Shown one piece after another: positions 35,812-44,840 of a stretch of 64,000 bases of DNA (positions are counted from its first letter, which is position 1; each line of letters starts with the position of its first letter). Source of the DNA: Bacteroidales bacterium UBA2861 (lineage in GTDB: Bacteria > Bacteroidota > Bacteroidia > Bacteroidales > UBA932). A program made the position numbers and the translations under genes. The stretch covers positions 1 through 64,000 of the forward strand of contig DEFD01000040.1 in the NCBI GenBank assembly GCA_002350615.1. Reading direction: 5' to 3'. The notes below the pieces were generated by a model. That model ran no database searches, was not told where the DNA came from, and saw only the letters and a program-made list of their open reading frames with translations.

Positions 35812-35949
35812 TTATTCCAGCCAGGAAGAATCAATATCGGTATTGATTATTTCTTCCATGGTGGCGTTGCTGGCCTCCAGAAGCAAGGAATCTTGCGTGA
35901 GGAATTCCAGATCCTCACAGAAGGGCGGGTGGTAATTCAATCGTTTCAT
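35812..35949 (-). CDS. 45-aa acidic mini-protein, no signal peptide
   Basis: A 45-aa ORF starting MKRLNYHPPFCEDLEFL and ending DIDSSWLE. It has no signal peptide. A basic start with an aromatic/proline pair is followed by an acidic, Leu-rich middle and a terminal Trp-Leu-Glu. Many Bacteroidales genomes carry short ORFs of this kind (MKK-x-Y-x-P start, acidic end) beside surface lipoprotein genes; I know of no function. It sits in the same direction between two genes of the SusCD locus with gaps of 16 and 30 bases, which is good evidence that it is translated. Its only cysteine is at position 11. Confidence 0.7.
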   Translation of the reverse strand: MKRLNYHPPFCEDLEFLTQDSLLLEASNATMEEIINTDIDSSWLE

Positions 35950-35965
35950 AAATATTTGTGGTTAA

Positions 35966-36799
35966 TTAGAATCCATATATGTCGATTTCGGCAAGTGCGG
36001 CTCCGCTCACCCCGGATGGAGAAACGGAGGAATCGTCCAGGTATGCCTTCAGATAATGAATCCGGAGATAGCGGGCGTTCACTGCTGATTTGAGGGCCAC
36101 GGAATTATGCTCCCGGTTCAGCAGCCGGTCAGAATAGAAACTGTGCCTGTCCGCCCAGTTGCCCGAACCGGTGCCTCCGAGGTCGGCCATGCCGTTGCCC
36201 CGGATTTCAGTGGCGAAATCGACGATCGCCTCCGCGCATTGCCTGTAGGGCTTGCCGTCGGAACCTGTCTGCGCCCATATATCCAGATTGGTTATGCTGT
36301 ACTGCCTGCCGAGGTCAATCACGACATAGAAAGGAGCCTTGTCGCTTCCGTCGCTGTTCCAAACCGTGTCGTAGGAGCCGTCTACAAGATTCAAGGCTTC
36401 GCTGCCGTTTTTCTGCGATGAGCAGTAAACTATGCTCCAGCTGTTCTTTGCTATGCTTGAGGCCACCCTCACGGGAATGTAGGCCGCGTATTCTTCCTTG
36501 TCTTTTCCACGGGCATAGACGCCTGCCTGCCCGCTTACGAGATAGTCTCCGCCGACTTCCGGAGCTGTGATTTCAATGGTTCCCTTGCCCGCGGAGGCAG
36601 TCCAACCCTTGGGAGGCTTAACAGTCAGGACCTCAAGATTGGCCGCTTTGTAATTCAGGCTTACCGTCTGACCCGAGGTGAAGAGGATGGCGGATTCGGG
36701 TGTCGCGAGGTCGAAGGACGAAACGCCCGCAGGGTCTTTTTTGCAGGAAACAAGGGTCAGCGCAAGCATGGCCGATATTATAAGTCCGGATCTTTTCAT
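35966..36799 (-). CDS. Discoidin (F5/8 C)-domain lipoprotein, short form
   Basis: A 277-aa surface lipoprotein (Cys19 in TLVSCKK). Residues about 30-115 form an Ig-like or BACON-type beta domain. Residues about 125-277 form a coagulation factor 5/8 C-type domain, recognised from ALNLVDGSYDTVWNSDGSDK, FYVVIDLGRQYSITNLDIWA and the final YLRIHYLKAYLDDSSVSPSG. Discoidin domains bind sugars or lipids. The C-terminal half is clearly paralogous to that of the next gene upstream (shared GxGMxDLGGxGSxxW). The start overlaps the upstream stop by 4 bases (ATGA). Confidence 0.87.
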   Translation of the reverse strand: MKRSGLIISAMLALTLVSCKKDPAGVSSFDLATPESAILFTSGQTVSLNYKAANLEVLTVKPPKGWTASAGKGTIEITAPEVGGDYLVSGQAGVYARGKDKEEYAAYIPVRVASSIAKNSWSIVYCSSQKNGSEALNLVDGSYDTVWNSDGSDKAPFYVVIDLGRQYSITNLDIWAQTGSDGKPYRQCAEAIVDFATEIRGNGMADLGGTGSGNWADRHSFYSDRLLNREHNSVALKSAVNARYLRIHYLKAYLDDSSVSPSGVSGAALAEIDIYGF

Positions 36800-37875
36800 T
36801 TCAATTCTATTTTTTGGTCATAGCCCCAGAAATCCAGTTCAGCGAGCGCTCCGCCGAAGTAGGTGGTCCTGGGAGCTACATCGGCTGCGGTGTAGTAGCA
36901 GTTCACGTAGGTGAAGCGTATGTATCTTGCATAGCGCAGTTCGGAGAGATAGACCGAGTTGCTGATTTCGTTTTTCAACACGTCCGGTCCGAAGGTCTCG
37001 CGCCCGAACCAGTCGGCGCTGCCGTTTCCGCCAAGGTCGCCCATGCCGTCGCCGCTGAGCGTGTTGGCAAATTCAAACACGGCAGTCGCGCACTGACGGC
37101 TGGGAACGGTATTGGTCGCATCTTCCATGTGTTTGTCTCCACGCTGAGCCCAGAGGTCGATCTGCCGGATGGTGTACTGTTTCCCGAGGTCGATCACGAA
37201 GTGGAAGGGTATGGTGCTGCCGCTCTTGTAGGCCCAGATGGAAGCGTGCGAGCCGTCGATGAGGTCCTTTGCGTATCCGGTGATGGTGGACGAAGGGTTG
37301 TCTTCCCGCACGAAGTTGTGCGAAGAATAGCTCATAGGGTCTTCGGTTTCATAGAACACCATCGACCAGCCTCTCTTGTCGAGCATAGAAGCATTGGGAA
37401 TGTCGAACCGCCCCACGGGGAGGAACAGGGTCTCGCATTCTACATCCTTCTTTCCTTTTACCTTGCTGATTACCAGTGGAATGAGGCAGACGCCTTCTTC
37501 CGGCAGGTACTCGCTGTTGATGGTGAGGCTGCCCCTTGAAGACTCTTCATTGAAGCGTGGAAGGATTACCTGGCCGCGCGAGAAGGTGCACAGATCCTGT
37601 GAAGGGACGATGAAATCGCTGCCGTGTGCCTGGTTGTATCCTTCCACCAGCGAAGGATCCACTGAAAGGTCCAGAACGAGGTCGGCGTCGGCCTTGGACA
37701 GGGCCCTCACATTGAAATTCAGTACACGCGGAGCGGGGTAAAGCAGATGCAGGGTGTCCGCTTCGGCATCGAGCGAAATGCCTAGCCTGGCGGTTCCCAG
37801 CTTATACTCTTCCGGGCTTTTGCTGCAGGCGGCAAGCGCTGCCGCGATGCATATTATGAACGATATCTTTCTCAT
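36796..37875 (-). CDS. DUF1735-like and discoidin-domain lipoprotein
   Basis: A 359-aa lipoprotein (Cys17 in ALAACSKS). The first 170 residues resemble the BT_3987/DUF1735 beta-sandwich found in SusE-position proteins (LVLDLSVDPSLVEGYNQAHG, ILPRFNEESSRGSLTI). The C-terminal 180 residues are an F5/8 C-type domain (DLIDGSHASIWAYKSGSTIP, FHFVIDLGKQYTIRQIDLWA). Both halves point to a surface glycan-binding protein that assists SusCD. Start and stop overlap both neighbours by 4 bases. Confidence 0.88.
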   Translation of the reverse strand: MRKISFIICIAAALAACSKSPEEYKLGTARLGISLDAEADTLHLLYPAPRVLNFNVRALSKADADLVLDLSVDPSLVEGYNQAHGSDFIVPSQDLCTFSRGQVILPRFNEESSRGSLTINSEYLPEEGVCLIPLVISKVKGKKDVECETLFLPVGRFDIPNASMLDKRGWSMVFYETEDPMSYSSHNFVREDNPSSTITGYAKDLIDGSHASIWAYKSGSTIPFHFVIDLGKQYTIRQIDLWAQRGDKHMEDATNTVPSRQCATAVFEFANTLSGDGMGDLGGNGSADWFGRETFGPDVLKNEISNSVYLSELRYARYIRFTYVNCYYTAADVAPRTTYFGGALAELDFWGYDQKIELK

Positions 37876-38735
37876 AGCAGTTTAATATCTACATAAACCG
37901 GGAGGTGGTCGGAGGCGATTGTAACGTCGCCGTTGTCGAATTGCTTGCAGATACGGGTCTTGACCACCTGTACGTTGGCGCTTCCCGGCCTGCAGAAGAC
38001 ATAGTCGATGCAGCTTCTGGGATTGATTGCAGGGGCTGTAGGGTTCTGCGGCGTGAGTATTTTCCAGGTCTTGAGCATCTCGTTGATGGTCTCGGAACCC
38101 GGCTTGTTGTTGAAATCGCCGCAGAGGAATATGGGCTTTGTCTCATTCTGATAGACACCGTTGAAGAAAGCATTGATAGCGTCTATCTGCGGGCTTTGGG
38201 CGCCCGTGCTGAGGTCTATATGGGTGGTTGCCACTATGAAGTCGTCAAATTCCATCACGCCAAGGGCGCGGTCTTCGCCGCCTCCGGCCTTCGGCAGATG
38301 GACCACGTGTCCCCGAATGTAATTCAGTTCAGGCGAAGCGCAGACGCCGATTCCGTATTTGCCTCCGTTATAAGGCATTGCGAAAGCATAGCGGTAGTTC
38401 CAGTTCCCCATGAGGCTGGCAAACGCCTTTATCTGGTCCACGCGTCCAGTCCTCGCGGTGACGCTGTCAACCTCGTTCAGGCTGATGACGTCGGCCTGAA
38501 GTTCCTTCATCATATCCGCGACCATATTCAGCGAACTGCTGCCTGATTTGTAAAACACGCCCACATTGTACTGCACTATGCGGATGCATCCTTCTTCTTT
38601 TTCGTTGGTTTCTTCGGCTTCCTGGCTGTGAAGCGGCTTGTCGCTGTCCGGCCCTCCGATTATGGTGGACATAGCATCGTGCCGGCAGGCAAGCATCGAA
38701 ACAAGTACAAGTGAATATGCTAGTATCTTCTTCAT
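37872..38735 (-). CDS. EEP-superfamily phosphodiesterase/nuclease lipoprotein
   Basis: A 287-aa protein starting at the ATG at 38735; the longer frame reaching 38879 overlaps susD and is not family-like. It has a lipoprotein signal (Cys17 in SMLACRH). The endonuclease/exonuclease/phosphatase motifs are in order: IRIVQYNVG, SLNEVDSVTAR (metal-binding Glu), GDFNNKPGSETIN and the final SDHLPVYVD. The family comprises metal-dependent phosphodiesterases including DNases, sphingomyelinases and inositol phosphatases. It lies 4 bases behind susD and overlaps the next gene by 4 bases, so it belongs to the locus. A paralogue is encoded at 44023. Confidence 0.9.
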   Translation of the reverse strand: MKKILAYSLVLVSMLACRHDAMSTIIGGPDSDKPLHSQEAEETNEKEEGCIRIVQYNVGVFYKSGSSSLNMVADMMKELQADVISLNEVDSVTARTGRVDQIKAFASLMGNWNYRYAFAMPYNGGKYGIGVCASPELNYIRGHVVHLPKAGGGEDRALGVMEFDDFIVATTHIDLSTGAQSPQIDAINAFFNGVYQNETKPIFLCGDFNNKPGSETINEMLKTWKILTPQNPTAPAINPRSCIDYVFCRPGSANVQVVKTRICKQFDNGDVTIASDHLPVYVDIKLL

Positions 38736-38739
38736 ACGT

Positions 38740-40494
38740 TTAGAAATTAAGTCCGTCGTTCCATCCGGGGTTCTGGGTAAGGGCTCCTCCTGAGAGGGAA
38801 CGCTCTTCAGTGGGGATGGGATAGAGATAATCGCGCTCTTCGTTCCAGCTGCAGCGGGTGTTCTTTCCCGGATAAACATATCCTTTGTTGCCGTCGGACA
38901 GGTAGATGTCCGTGTTCAGCTTGAGCTTCACCGCGGCGTTGCTCTCCGGGTAGGCCCCTGAATAGATGCACACATCCTTCCTGCCGTCTCCGTCAAGGTC
39001 GTATTCGCCAATGGCCGGGAAATACATTCCGTAGAGGGGTTCCTCAAAGTTCTTTCCTTCTTTCCAGCGCATCATGTCGTAGTAGCGGAAACCTTCCATA
39101 AGCAGTTCTATAGAGCGTTCGCGCCTGATTTCGAGGATGATTCCCGCGTTGGCGCCCGTCACGTGCGTGTAGCCGCCGCGGGGGCTTGCCAGATAAGGAT
39201 CAGGGTTGGCGTTGGCGGCGGCGAGGTCGATCTTGGGCATCCCCACGCGGTCCCGCAACTTCTTCACCGAAATGTCGAGGTCGGCCTGGGTGAGCGTTCC
39301 GAGTTCGGCCTTGGCTTCCGCGTAGTTCAGGAAGACTTCGGCTGAACGGAAGATAATGAGGTCCACATAGGATTTGGTGGCTCCGTCACCGTCCGATTTG
39401 CCGAGATATTTGGTGGGCTCATAGCCGGTGGCGCAGATGGTGAAATCCGGTGCCAGCGTGACGCTGCTGCCTTCGCGGGTGTATCCGGGAGTGCGGATCG
39501 ACTGCGACAGGCGCGGGTCGCGGTTCGCCACTTCGGCGGCGAAGCTCATCGTCTCCCAGCCCTGCACGTCGGTGAATCGGCTGCCGTCCTTCATCAGGTA
39601 TGAATCAATGATTCGCTTTGTGACGCCCGGACGCCCCATGGATGTGCTCAGAAGATACCAGTGTGAAGCGTGGAAAACTTTGAGGGTGGATGAGTAATCC
39701 CTGGCGAGAACCACTTCGTTGGTGGCCTGGTCTGCGTTTACGAAGAGATTCTTATACGATGCTCCGGTGCCTCCTGTGGTATAGACTCCGTAGCCGCTCT
39801 TGCTGATGAATTCGGAAGACGCGGCAGCGCTCTGCTCCAGCCAGAAGCGCCAGTCGTGCTCATAGTCGTCGATTTCGTGATACTTGCGGAAAGTGCCTTC
39901 GAACAGGGTGAAACGGGATTTGAGCGCAAGAGCGGTCCATTTTGTGACGGTGTACATCGACTTGCCGGTAGGCAGGTTGGCGATTGCGAAGTCGATGTCT
40001 TCCAGCATCTTGCACATTATGAACTCCCTGCTGTCCCGGGGCTTGGAAAGGCCCTTGTCGGTGGAGCCCAGCTGGGTGTCATACCAGGGAACGTCGCCGA
40101 ACCGCTTTACCATACCGAAGTAGAAGTAGCAGCGGAAGAAGCGGGCCAGCGCGACGTATTTGGTGCGGACTTTCTCGTCCTTGCAGTTGTACTGGTAATC
40201 GAGCAGAGTGTTTATGTCGCGCAGAGTGGTCCAGGTCCAGCCGCCGCCAGATGGCGAAACAATGCGGGTGCCGCGGACTTCTTCCGAGAGGATGTTGCCT
40301 ATGATGTTGTCCACCTGCTCGTTGTACAGACCGGTGGACGGGAATGCCGTGTAGAACTTGTTGGTGTATGCCATAAGTTCCTGCTCGTTCTCGAAGAAAT
40401 CTTCGGGAGCCATCTGCGAAAGGGGCTTCTGGTCCAGGATGTCGCAGGATGCCGCGATCAGGCAGGCGAGTGATATGATTGCAATCTTTTTCAT
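38740..40494 (-). CDS. SusD/RagB family nutrient-binding lipoprotein
   Basis: A 584-aa outer-membrane lipoprotein (Cys17 in IAASCDILDQ) with the SusD layout: N-terminal SusD-like helices carrying TPR-like repeats (LAYTNKFYTAFPST, ALARFFRCYFYFGMVKRFGDVPW) and the C-terminal RagB domain (IILEIRRERSIELLMEGFRYYDMMRW). Such proteins form the lid of the SusC channel and bind the nutrient at the cell surface. It follows susC by 16 bases. Confidence 0.96.
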   Translation of the reverse strand: MKKIAIISLACLIAASCDILDQKPLSQMAPEDFFENEQELMAYTNKFYTAFPSTGLYNEQVDNIIGNILSEEVRGTRIVSPSGGGWTWTTLRDINTLLDYQYNCKDEKVRTKYVALARFFRCYFYFGMVKRFGDVPWYDTQLGSTDKGLSKPRDSREFIMCKMLEDIDFAIANLPTGKSMYTVTKWTALALKSRFTLFEGTFRKYHEIDDYEHDWRFWLEQSAAASSEFISKSGYGVYTTGGTGASYKNLFVNADQATNEVVLARDYSSTLKVFHASHWYLLSTSMGRPGVTKRIIDSYLMKDGSRFTDVQGWETMSFAAEVANRDPRLSQSIRTPGYTREGSSVTLAPDFTICATGYEPTKYLGKSDGDGATKSYVDLIIFRSAEVFLNYAEAKAELGTLTQADLDISVKKLRDRVGMPKIDLAAANANPDPYLASPRGGYTHVTGANAGIILEIRRERSIELLMEGFRYYDMMRWKEGKNFEEPLYGMYFPAIGEYDLDGDGRKDVCIYSGAYPESNAAVKLKLNTDIYLSDGNKGYVYPGKNTRCSWNEERDYLYPIPTEERSLSGGALTQNPGWNDGLNF

Positions 40495-40510
40495 TTTCTT
40501 ACCTCCTGTC

Positions 40511-43500
40511 TTAGAATGTGATGTCGATGCCGAACATAAAGGTCTTCATCCAGGAATAAACCCTGAGGTTTCCTCCGTTGATGGCCTGTTCGGGATCTAC
40601 ATAATGTGAATAGAGCCCCGGCGCCCAGTATGCGAGGTTGTCGCCTGTGAAGTAAACGCGGAGTGTCTGCATTTTTATGGCGTCGAGCCATTTCTTGGGC
40701 AGGGTGTATCCTACCGTGAGGTTCTTGAGCCTGCAATAGGCGACGTTCTGCAGATACCTGTCGTTGACCGATGTCAGCTCCGAGTTCGCGTTGAGGGCGG
40801 TGTAGCCCCGCGGCCTCGGGAAGTAGGCGTCCTTGTGGTCCTCGGTCCAGTACATACGGTGGAAGTCCTTCGGGATGAAGGTCGCGTAAGGCCTGGCGTA
40901 AGGGCCCCAGAAGAGCATGGCGTTGCTTGCGGGATACCAGTCCTGATGCCCGACTCCCTGGAAGAAGACGCTGAAGTCGAAGCCCATCCAGTTGAATCCG
41001 AGATTGAGGCCGTAGAGCCATCGGGGCTGGGAGTTGCCTATTATGCGGCGGTCGCCCGGGTCGTTTACCGTGTTCTGTCCTATTGAGATGACTCCGTCAC
41101 CGTCGAGGTCGAGGAATTTTAGGTCGCCTCCGTGCAGGCCGTTCTCACTGCCGGGAGAGGCTATGATGGTGGAGTTCACGTAGGTCTGGTCCACGGGGTA
41201 CATCTGGGCTTCGAGGTCGGACCAGAACAGGCCGTCCGTCTTGTAGCCCCAGATTTCACCGATCGTCATTCCTTCGTAGTAAGTTTTGGCGAAAGACTTC
41301 TCCGGGTTGTTGAACTTGGTGATCTTGGACTTGTAGTCGCTCAGCGAGACGGTCGCTGAATAGGAGAAGGTCTTGCCGAGGAGGTTGAAATCGTCTTTCC
41401 ATCCCAGCTGGAACTCTATACCCTTGGTCCTGAGGTCGGCGCAGTTGGTCTTGGGTGCGGCGGCACCGTAAACCGCAGGAATCGCGAGCCCCGCTGCGAG
41501 CATGTTCTTCGTGTCGCGGATGTATCCTTCCGCGGTGAAACTGAGCCTGCCTTTCAGGAAGGAGAAGTCCATACCGAGGTTCTTGTGTATGGTGGTCTCC
41601 CAGGTGAGGTCGCTGGCGTTGGGGGCGCTGATGGTGGCGGTGGTCGGCTTTGTGTTGCCTCCGAAAAGGTAGTTCTGGTTGCCGATGGAGACCACGCGCA
41701 GATAATCGTAGTAGCCCACCTGCTGGTTGCCGAGTGAACCGTAGGAGAAACGGATCTTGAAATTGTCCCACCAGGATTTCAGGGGATTGAAGAAAGGCTC
41801 TTCGGACACTCTCCATCCGACGGATGCCGAAGGGAAGAATCCCCAGCGGTGGCCTTTTGCAAAACGGGAGGTGCCGTCGTAGCGGCCGCTGAATTCCACG
41901 AGGTAGCGCCCTTTCCAGTCGTAGTTGGCACGGCCGAAGAAGCCGAGCAGCGAATAGGCGTTCTGGCCTCCGGAAAGCGTCATACGCTCTTCGCCGTCCT
42001 CGCCCTGACCCATCAGGTTGAGGTCGCTCAGGTCGTCGGACAGAAGGTTGTAGCCTACCGAGTTCACGCTCTTGCTGCGCCTGGTCTCATAGTTTGCACC
42101 GAGGGTGAGCTTCACGTTGTGCGCCTCGGCGAAACTGTCGGTATAGGTTGCATAGAGGTTGGTCTGGTGATGGTCGTAGGATGAGTTAGTCTCCTTAAGA
42201 TAGTTGTCGTATTTGCCGGAATTCGCTGTCAGGATTTCTCCGGGGTAGGTGGAATAGGTGGTATTCACCGAACGGTTCGAGTTGTATCCCGTATTATATA
42301 TATAGGAGTAGTTCGCCTTGACCTCCAGCTGCTTGAACGGTGTAATCGTGGCCTCGATGGTGTTGGCGATGTTTCGCTTGTTGTCGATGTTGCGGTGCTT
42401 GTCCTTGTCCAGTGCGGTCATAAGGCCGTCGAAGATGGGCTGGCCGGAGAACGAAGTGTTGTAGAGGCTGCTTCCGTCCGGATTGTGTGCCGGATAGCTG
42501 GCGTATCCGCCAACCGTCATATAAGAGAAGATGGTAGATACGGCTTCCGGGCCAGGATAGAAGTACTGGGCGGCGTAGAAGGTGGTATTGTTGCTCAGTT
42601 TCAGCCACTTGTTCACGTCCAGGTCCAGTTTGGAGCGGATGTTGAACCTGCGGTTGTAGTCCGAAGATTTCTTGATGATGCCTTCCTGGTAATCCATTCC
42701 TCCGGAGATGAAGTAACGCATCCTCTCGGTGCCTCCGGTGACGGATACGTTATGGTTGGTGGCGGGGGCGTAGTCGCGGAAGATCTCGTGGTACCAGTCG
42801 GTGTTGGCGTAATACAGATATGATTCGCGGCCGTCCCTTTCGGCCAGCACTACCCACGGCCTGTCGGGGTGGGGGACCTTGTCGTTCCTGCGGGCCCAGA
42901 GTTCGTCCATATCGGCCGAGGTGTAATTGGTGCGCCCAACTCCCAGCGTAGCCTTGTAGAGCAGTTCGTTCACATAAACGCTGTAGTAACCTCTGGTCTC
43001 GAAGTCGGTGGATGCGGTAGGTGAACTCCAGCCGGCACGTCCGCTGTAACGCACCGTGGACTTTCCGTCAGAATTCTTTCCGGACTTGGTAGTGATGAGA
43101 ATCACTCCGAAAGAGGCCCTGGCTCCGTAAACTGCAGCCGAGGCATCCTTTATGATGGATATGGACTCCACGTCATTGGGGTTCACGGTGGACATGCTCC
43201 CCTCGGCACCGTCGATAATCACCAGCGGGTTCCCGCCGTTGATGGAATTGGTACCACGTATATTGACGGAAGCATCGCTTCCCGGGCGTCCCGAAGAAGT
43301 AGTGATGTTAAGGCCCGGCACGGATCCCTGCAGAATATGCGCCAGGGACGCCTGCGGCCTGTTCTGTATGGCATCCTCGTCCACCACCGAAATCGCTCCG
43401 GTGAGATTCACCTTTTTCTGCACGCCATACCCGACGACCACAGCCTCGTCAAGGGCCTGGATATCATCTTCAAGCACCACATCGAGCCTTCCCGATGCCG

Positions 43501-44017
43501 GGACAGGGAGGGTTTTCTCCGCATATCCGAGGCAGGAAAAAGTGAGCGCGGCCCCCTTCCCCGGCTTGAGCTGCACGGAATAGGCTCCGTCGATATTGCT
43601 CATCACTACTGAGCTGCCTCCAAGCACAGCCACTCCTGGAATCGGGTCGCCCCGGGAATCCTTGATTACGCCATCGGCGCTGCGCGGCTGGCCGTTATCC
43701 GATTCCGTGGGGGTAAGGACAATCTGCTTGCCGGAAATTGCCCAGTTGATGCCGATGGGCGCAAATACCGCCGACAGGACATTCTCGAGGCTCTCCGAAC
43801 GTACATTGCAGCTCGCCTTTGCTCCGATGTCTATATTGTTATTGAAAATGAAAGTGTAACCGGTCTGTCTTTCGATGGCATTTATGCAGTCCATGACGGT
43901 CCCGTCGCTGATGCTGAGCGATACGGACGGCCCGGCCTGCTGAGCCGCAAGGCCGCCTGGAACAAGTATCGCCAAAGCCAGCAGGAACTTCCTGCAAACC
44001 GGAATAAGCCTGTTCAT
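40511..44017 (-). CDS. SusC/RagA TonB-dependent receptor with STN signalling domain
   Basis: An 1168-aa outer-membrane protein with a signal peptide. Residues about 30-105 are a secretin/TonB N-terminal (STN) domain (GTVMDCINAIERQTGYTFIF), which talks to a FecR anti-sigma factor. Residues about 115-190 are a carboxypeptidase-regulatory-like domain. The TonB box/plug region is at VVVGYGVQKKVNLTGAIS and NIRGTNSINGGNPLVIIDG. A 22-strand barrel follows and ends in FGIDITF. The protein should import the bound ligand using TonB energy and, through STN, signal to the FecR and ECF sigma encoded upstream. The EEP lipoprotein gene upstream ends 5 bases before it. Confidence 0.96.
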   Translation of the reverse strand: MNRLIPVCRKFLLALAILVPGGLAAQQAGPSVSLSISDGTVMDCINAIERQTGYTFIFNNNIDIGAKASCNVRSESLENVLSAVFAPIGINWAISGKQIVLTPTESDNGQPRSADGVIKDSRGDPIPGVAVLGGSSVVMSNIDGAYSVQLKPGKGAALTFSCLGYAEKTLPVPASGRLDVVLEDDIQALDEAVVVGYGVQKKVNLTGAISVVDEDAIQNRPQASLAHILQGSVPGLNITTSSGRPGSDASVNIRGTNSINGGNPLVIIDGAEGSMSTVNPNDVESISIIKDASAAVYGARASFGVILITTKSGKNSDGKSTVRYSGRAGWSSPTASTDFETRGYYSVYVNELLYKATLGVGRTNYTSADMDELWARRNDKVPHPDRPWVVLAERDGRESYLYYANTDWYHEIFRDYAPATNHNVSVTGGTERMRYFISGGMDYQEGIIKKSSDYNRRFNIRSKLDLDVNKWLKLSNNTTFYAAQYFYPGPEAVSTIFSYMTVGGYASYPAHNPDGSSLYNTSFSGQPIFDGLMTALDKDKHRNIDNKRNIANTIEATITPFKQLEVKANYSYIYNTGYNSNRSVNTTYSTYPGEILTANSGKYDNYLKETNSSYDHHQTNLYATYTDSFAEAHNVKLTLGANYETRRSKSVNSVGYNLLSDDLSDLNLMGQGEDGEERMTLSGGQNAYSLLGFFGRANYDWKGRYLVEFSGRYDGTSRFAKGHRWGFFPSASVGWRVSEEPFFNPLKSWWDNFKIRFSYGSLGNQQVGYYDYLRVVSIGNQNYLFGGNTKPTTATISAPNASDLTWETTIHKNLGMDFSFLKGRLSFTAEGYIRDTKNMLAAGLAIPAVYGAAAPKTNCADLRTKGIEFQLGWKDDFNLLGKTFSYSATVSLSDYKSKITKFNNPEKSFAKTYYEGMTIGEIWGYKTDGLFWSDLEAQMYPVDQTYVNSTIIASPGSENGLHGGDLKFLDLDGDGVISIGQNTVNDPGDRRIIGNSQPRWLYGLNLGFNWMGFDFSVFFQGVGHQDWYPASNAMLFWGPYARPYATFIPKDFHRMYWTEDHKDAYFPRPRGYTALNANSELTSVNDRYLQNVAYCRLKNLTVGYTLPKKWLDAIKMQTLRVYFTGDNLAYWAPGLYSHYVDPEQAINGGNLRVYSWMKTFMFGIDITF

Positions 44018-44022
44018 GGGAA

Positions 44023-44811
44023 TCAGAATTTTACGTCAACAAAAATCGGATAATGGTCGGAAGCGGCATCCACGTTGCAGCCTTTCACTTCATAGGGGAC
44101 CGCACTGCGCAGCACCTTGCACTCGGGGCCGCCCTTGAGCACGAAGATGTAGTCGATCAGCTTTTTGGCGTCGGGGCAGGGGTAGGTAGGCTCGCTGCAG
44201 GAAATCTGCGTCCAGTCCTCTTCCAGGGCCGCAATTACCTCGTTGCCCGGAGTCGCGTTCATGTCGCCCGCAAGGAAAACCGGCTTGCCGCTGCAGCCGA
44301 ACCATACTTTTACGCTGTCGCTGAGCTGGTGTGCCTGAAGCGCTGCGGATGCGTGGTCCTTGTAGTCCAGATGCACAGAGATGAAAACGAATTTTTCAGT
44401 TTCGGCCACTGCGGCGCTGCGGGCTTCGCTTCCGTTGTGTTTTTCCAGGGAAATGAGCCTCCTGGAAACAAGCGGGGACTTGCTGACGACAGCGTTGCCG
44501 TACGCTCCTCCCCTGTATGCCATGGCCCTTCCGTAAGTGCAGTCCCAGGCTCCGAGTTCGGAGGCAAGGTCAGATGCCTGGTCGGAATTGTGCCTGCGGT
44601 TGCAGGAATCCACCTCGTTGAGGCTCACGATATCAGCATCGAGCGCACGCACTATGTCCGCTATGGTCTTGATTCCGCTTTCGTCATATTTGCCGAAAGA
44701 CCCCACATTGAACTGAAGGAGCCTGATGGAATCATTCGGCTTGCGGTACTTGCCTGCGGAACAGGAGCAGACTGCCACAGCAGCGGCAAAAAGTATTAAG
44801 GTTTTTTTCAT
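44023..44811 (-). CDS. EEP-superfamily phosphodiesterase/nuclease lipoprotein
   Basis: A 262-aa paralogue of the EEP protein encoded behind susD, again with a lipoprotein signal (Cys15/Cys17 in AVCSCSAG). Motifs: IRLLQFNVG, SLNEVDSCNRR, AGDMNATPGNEVI and ASDHYPIFVDV. Placement between fecR and susC, ahead of the transporter gene, is unusual: most loci put their enzymes behind susD. It may liberate or trim a phosphodiester substrate at the cell surface. Confidence 0.9.
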   Translation of the reverse strand: MKKTLILFAAAVAVCSCSAGKYRKPNDSIRLLQFNVGSFGKYDESGIKTIADIVRALDADIVSLNEVDSCNRRHNSDQASDLASELGAWDCTYGRAMAYRGGAYGNAVVSKSPLVSRRLISLEKHNGSEARSAAVAETEKFVFISVHLDYKDHASAALQAHQLSDSVKVWFGCSGKPVFLAGDMNATPGNEVIAALEEDWTQISCSEPTYPCPDAKKLIDYIFVLKGGPECKVLRSAVPYEVKGCNVDAASDHYPIFVDVKF

Positions 44812-44840
44812 TATTGGTTATTATAATGATTATGTAGTGT

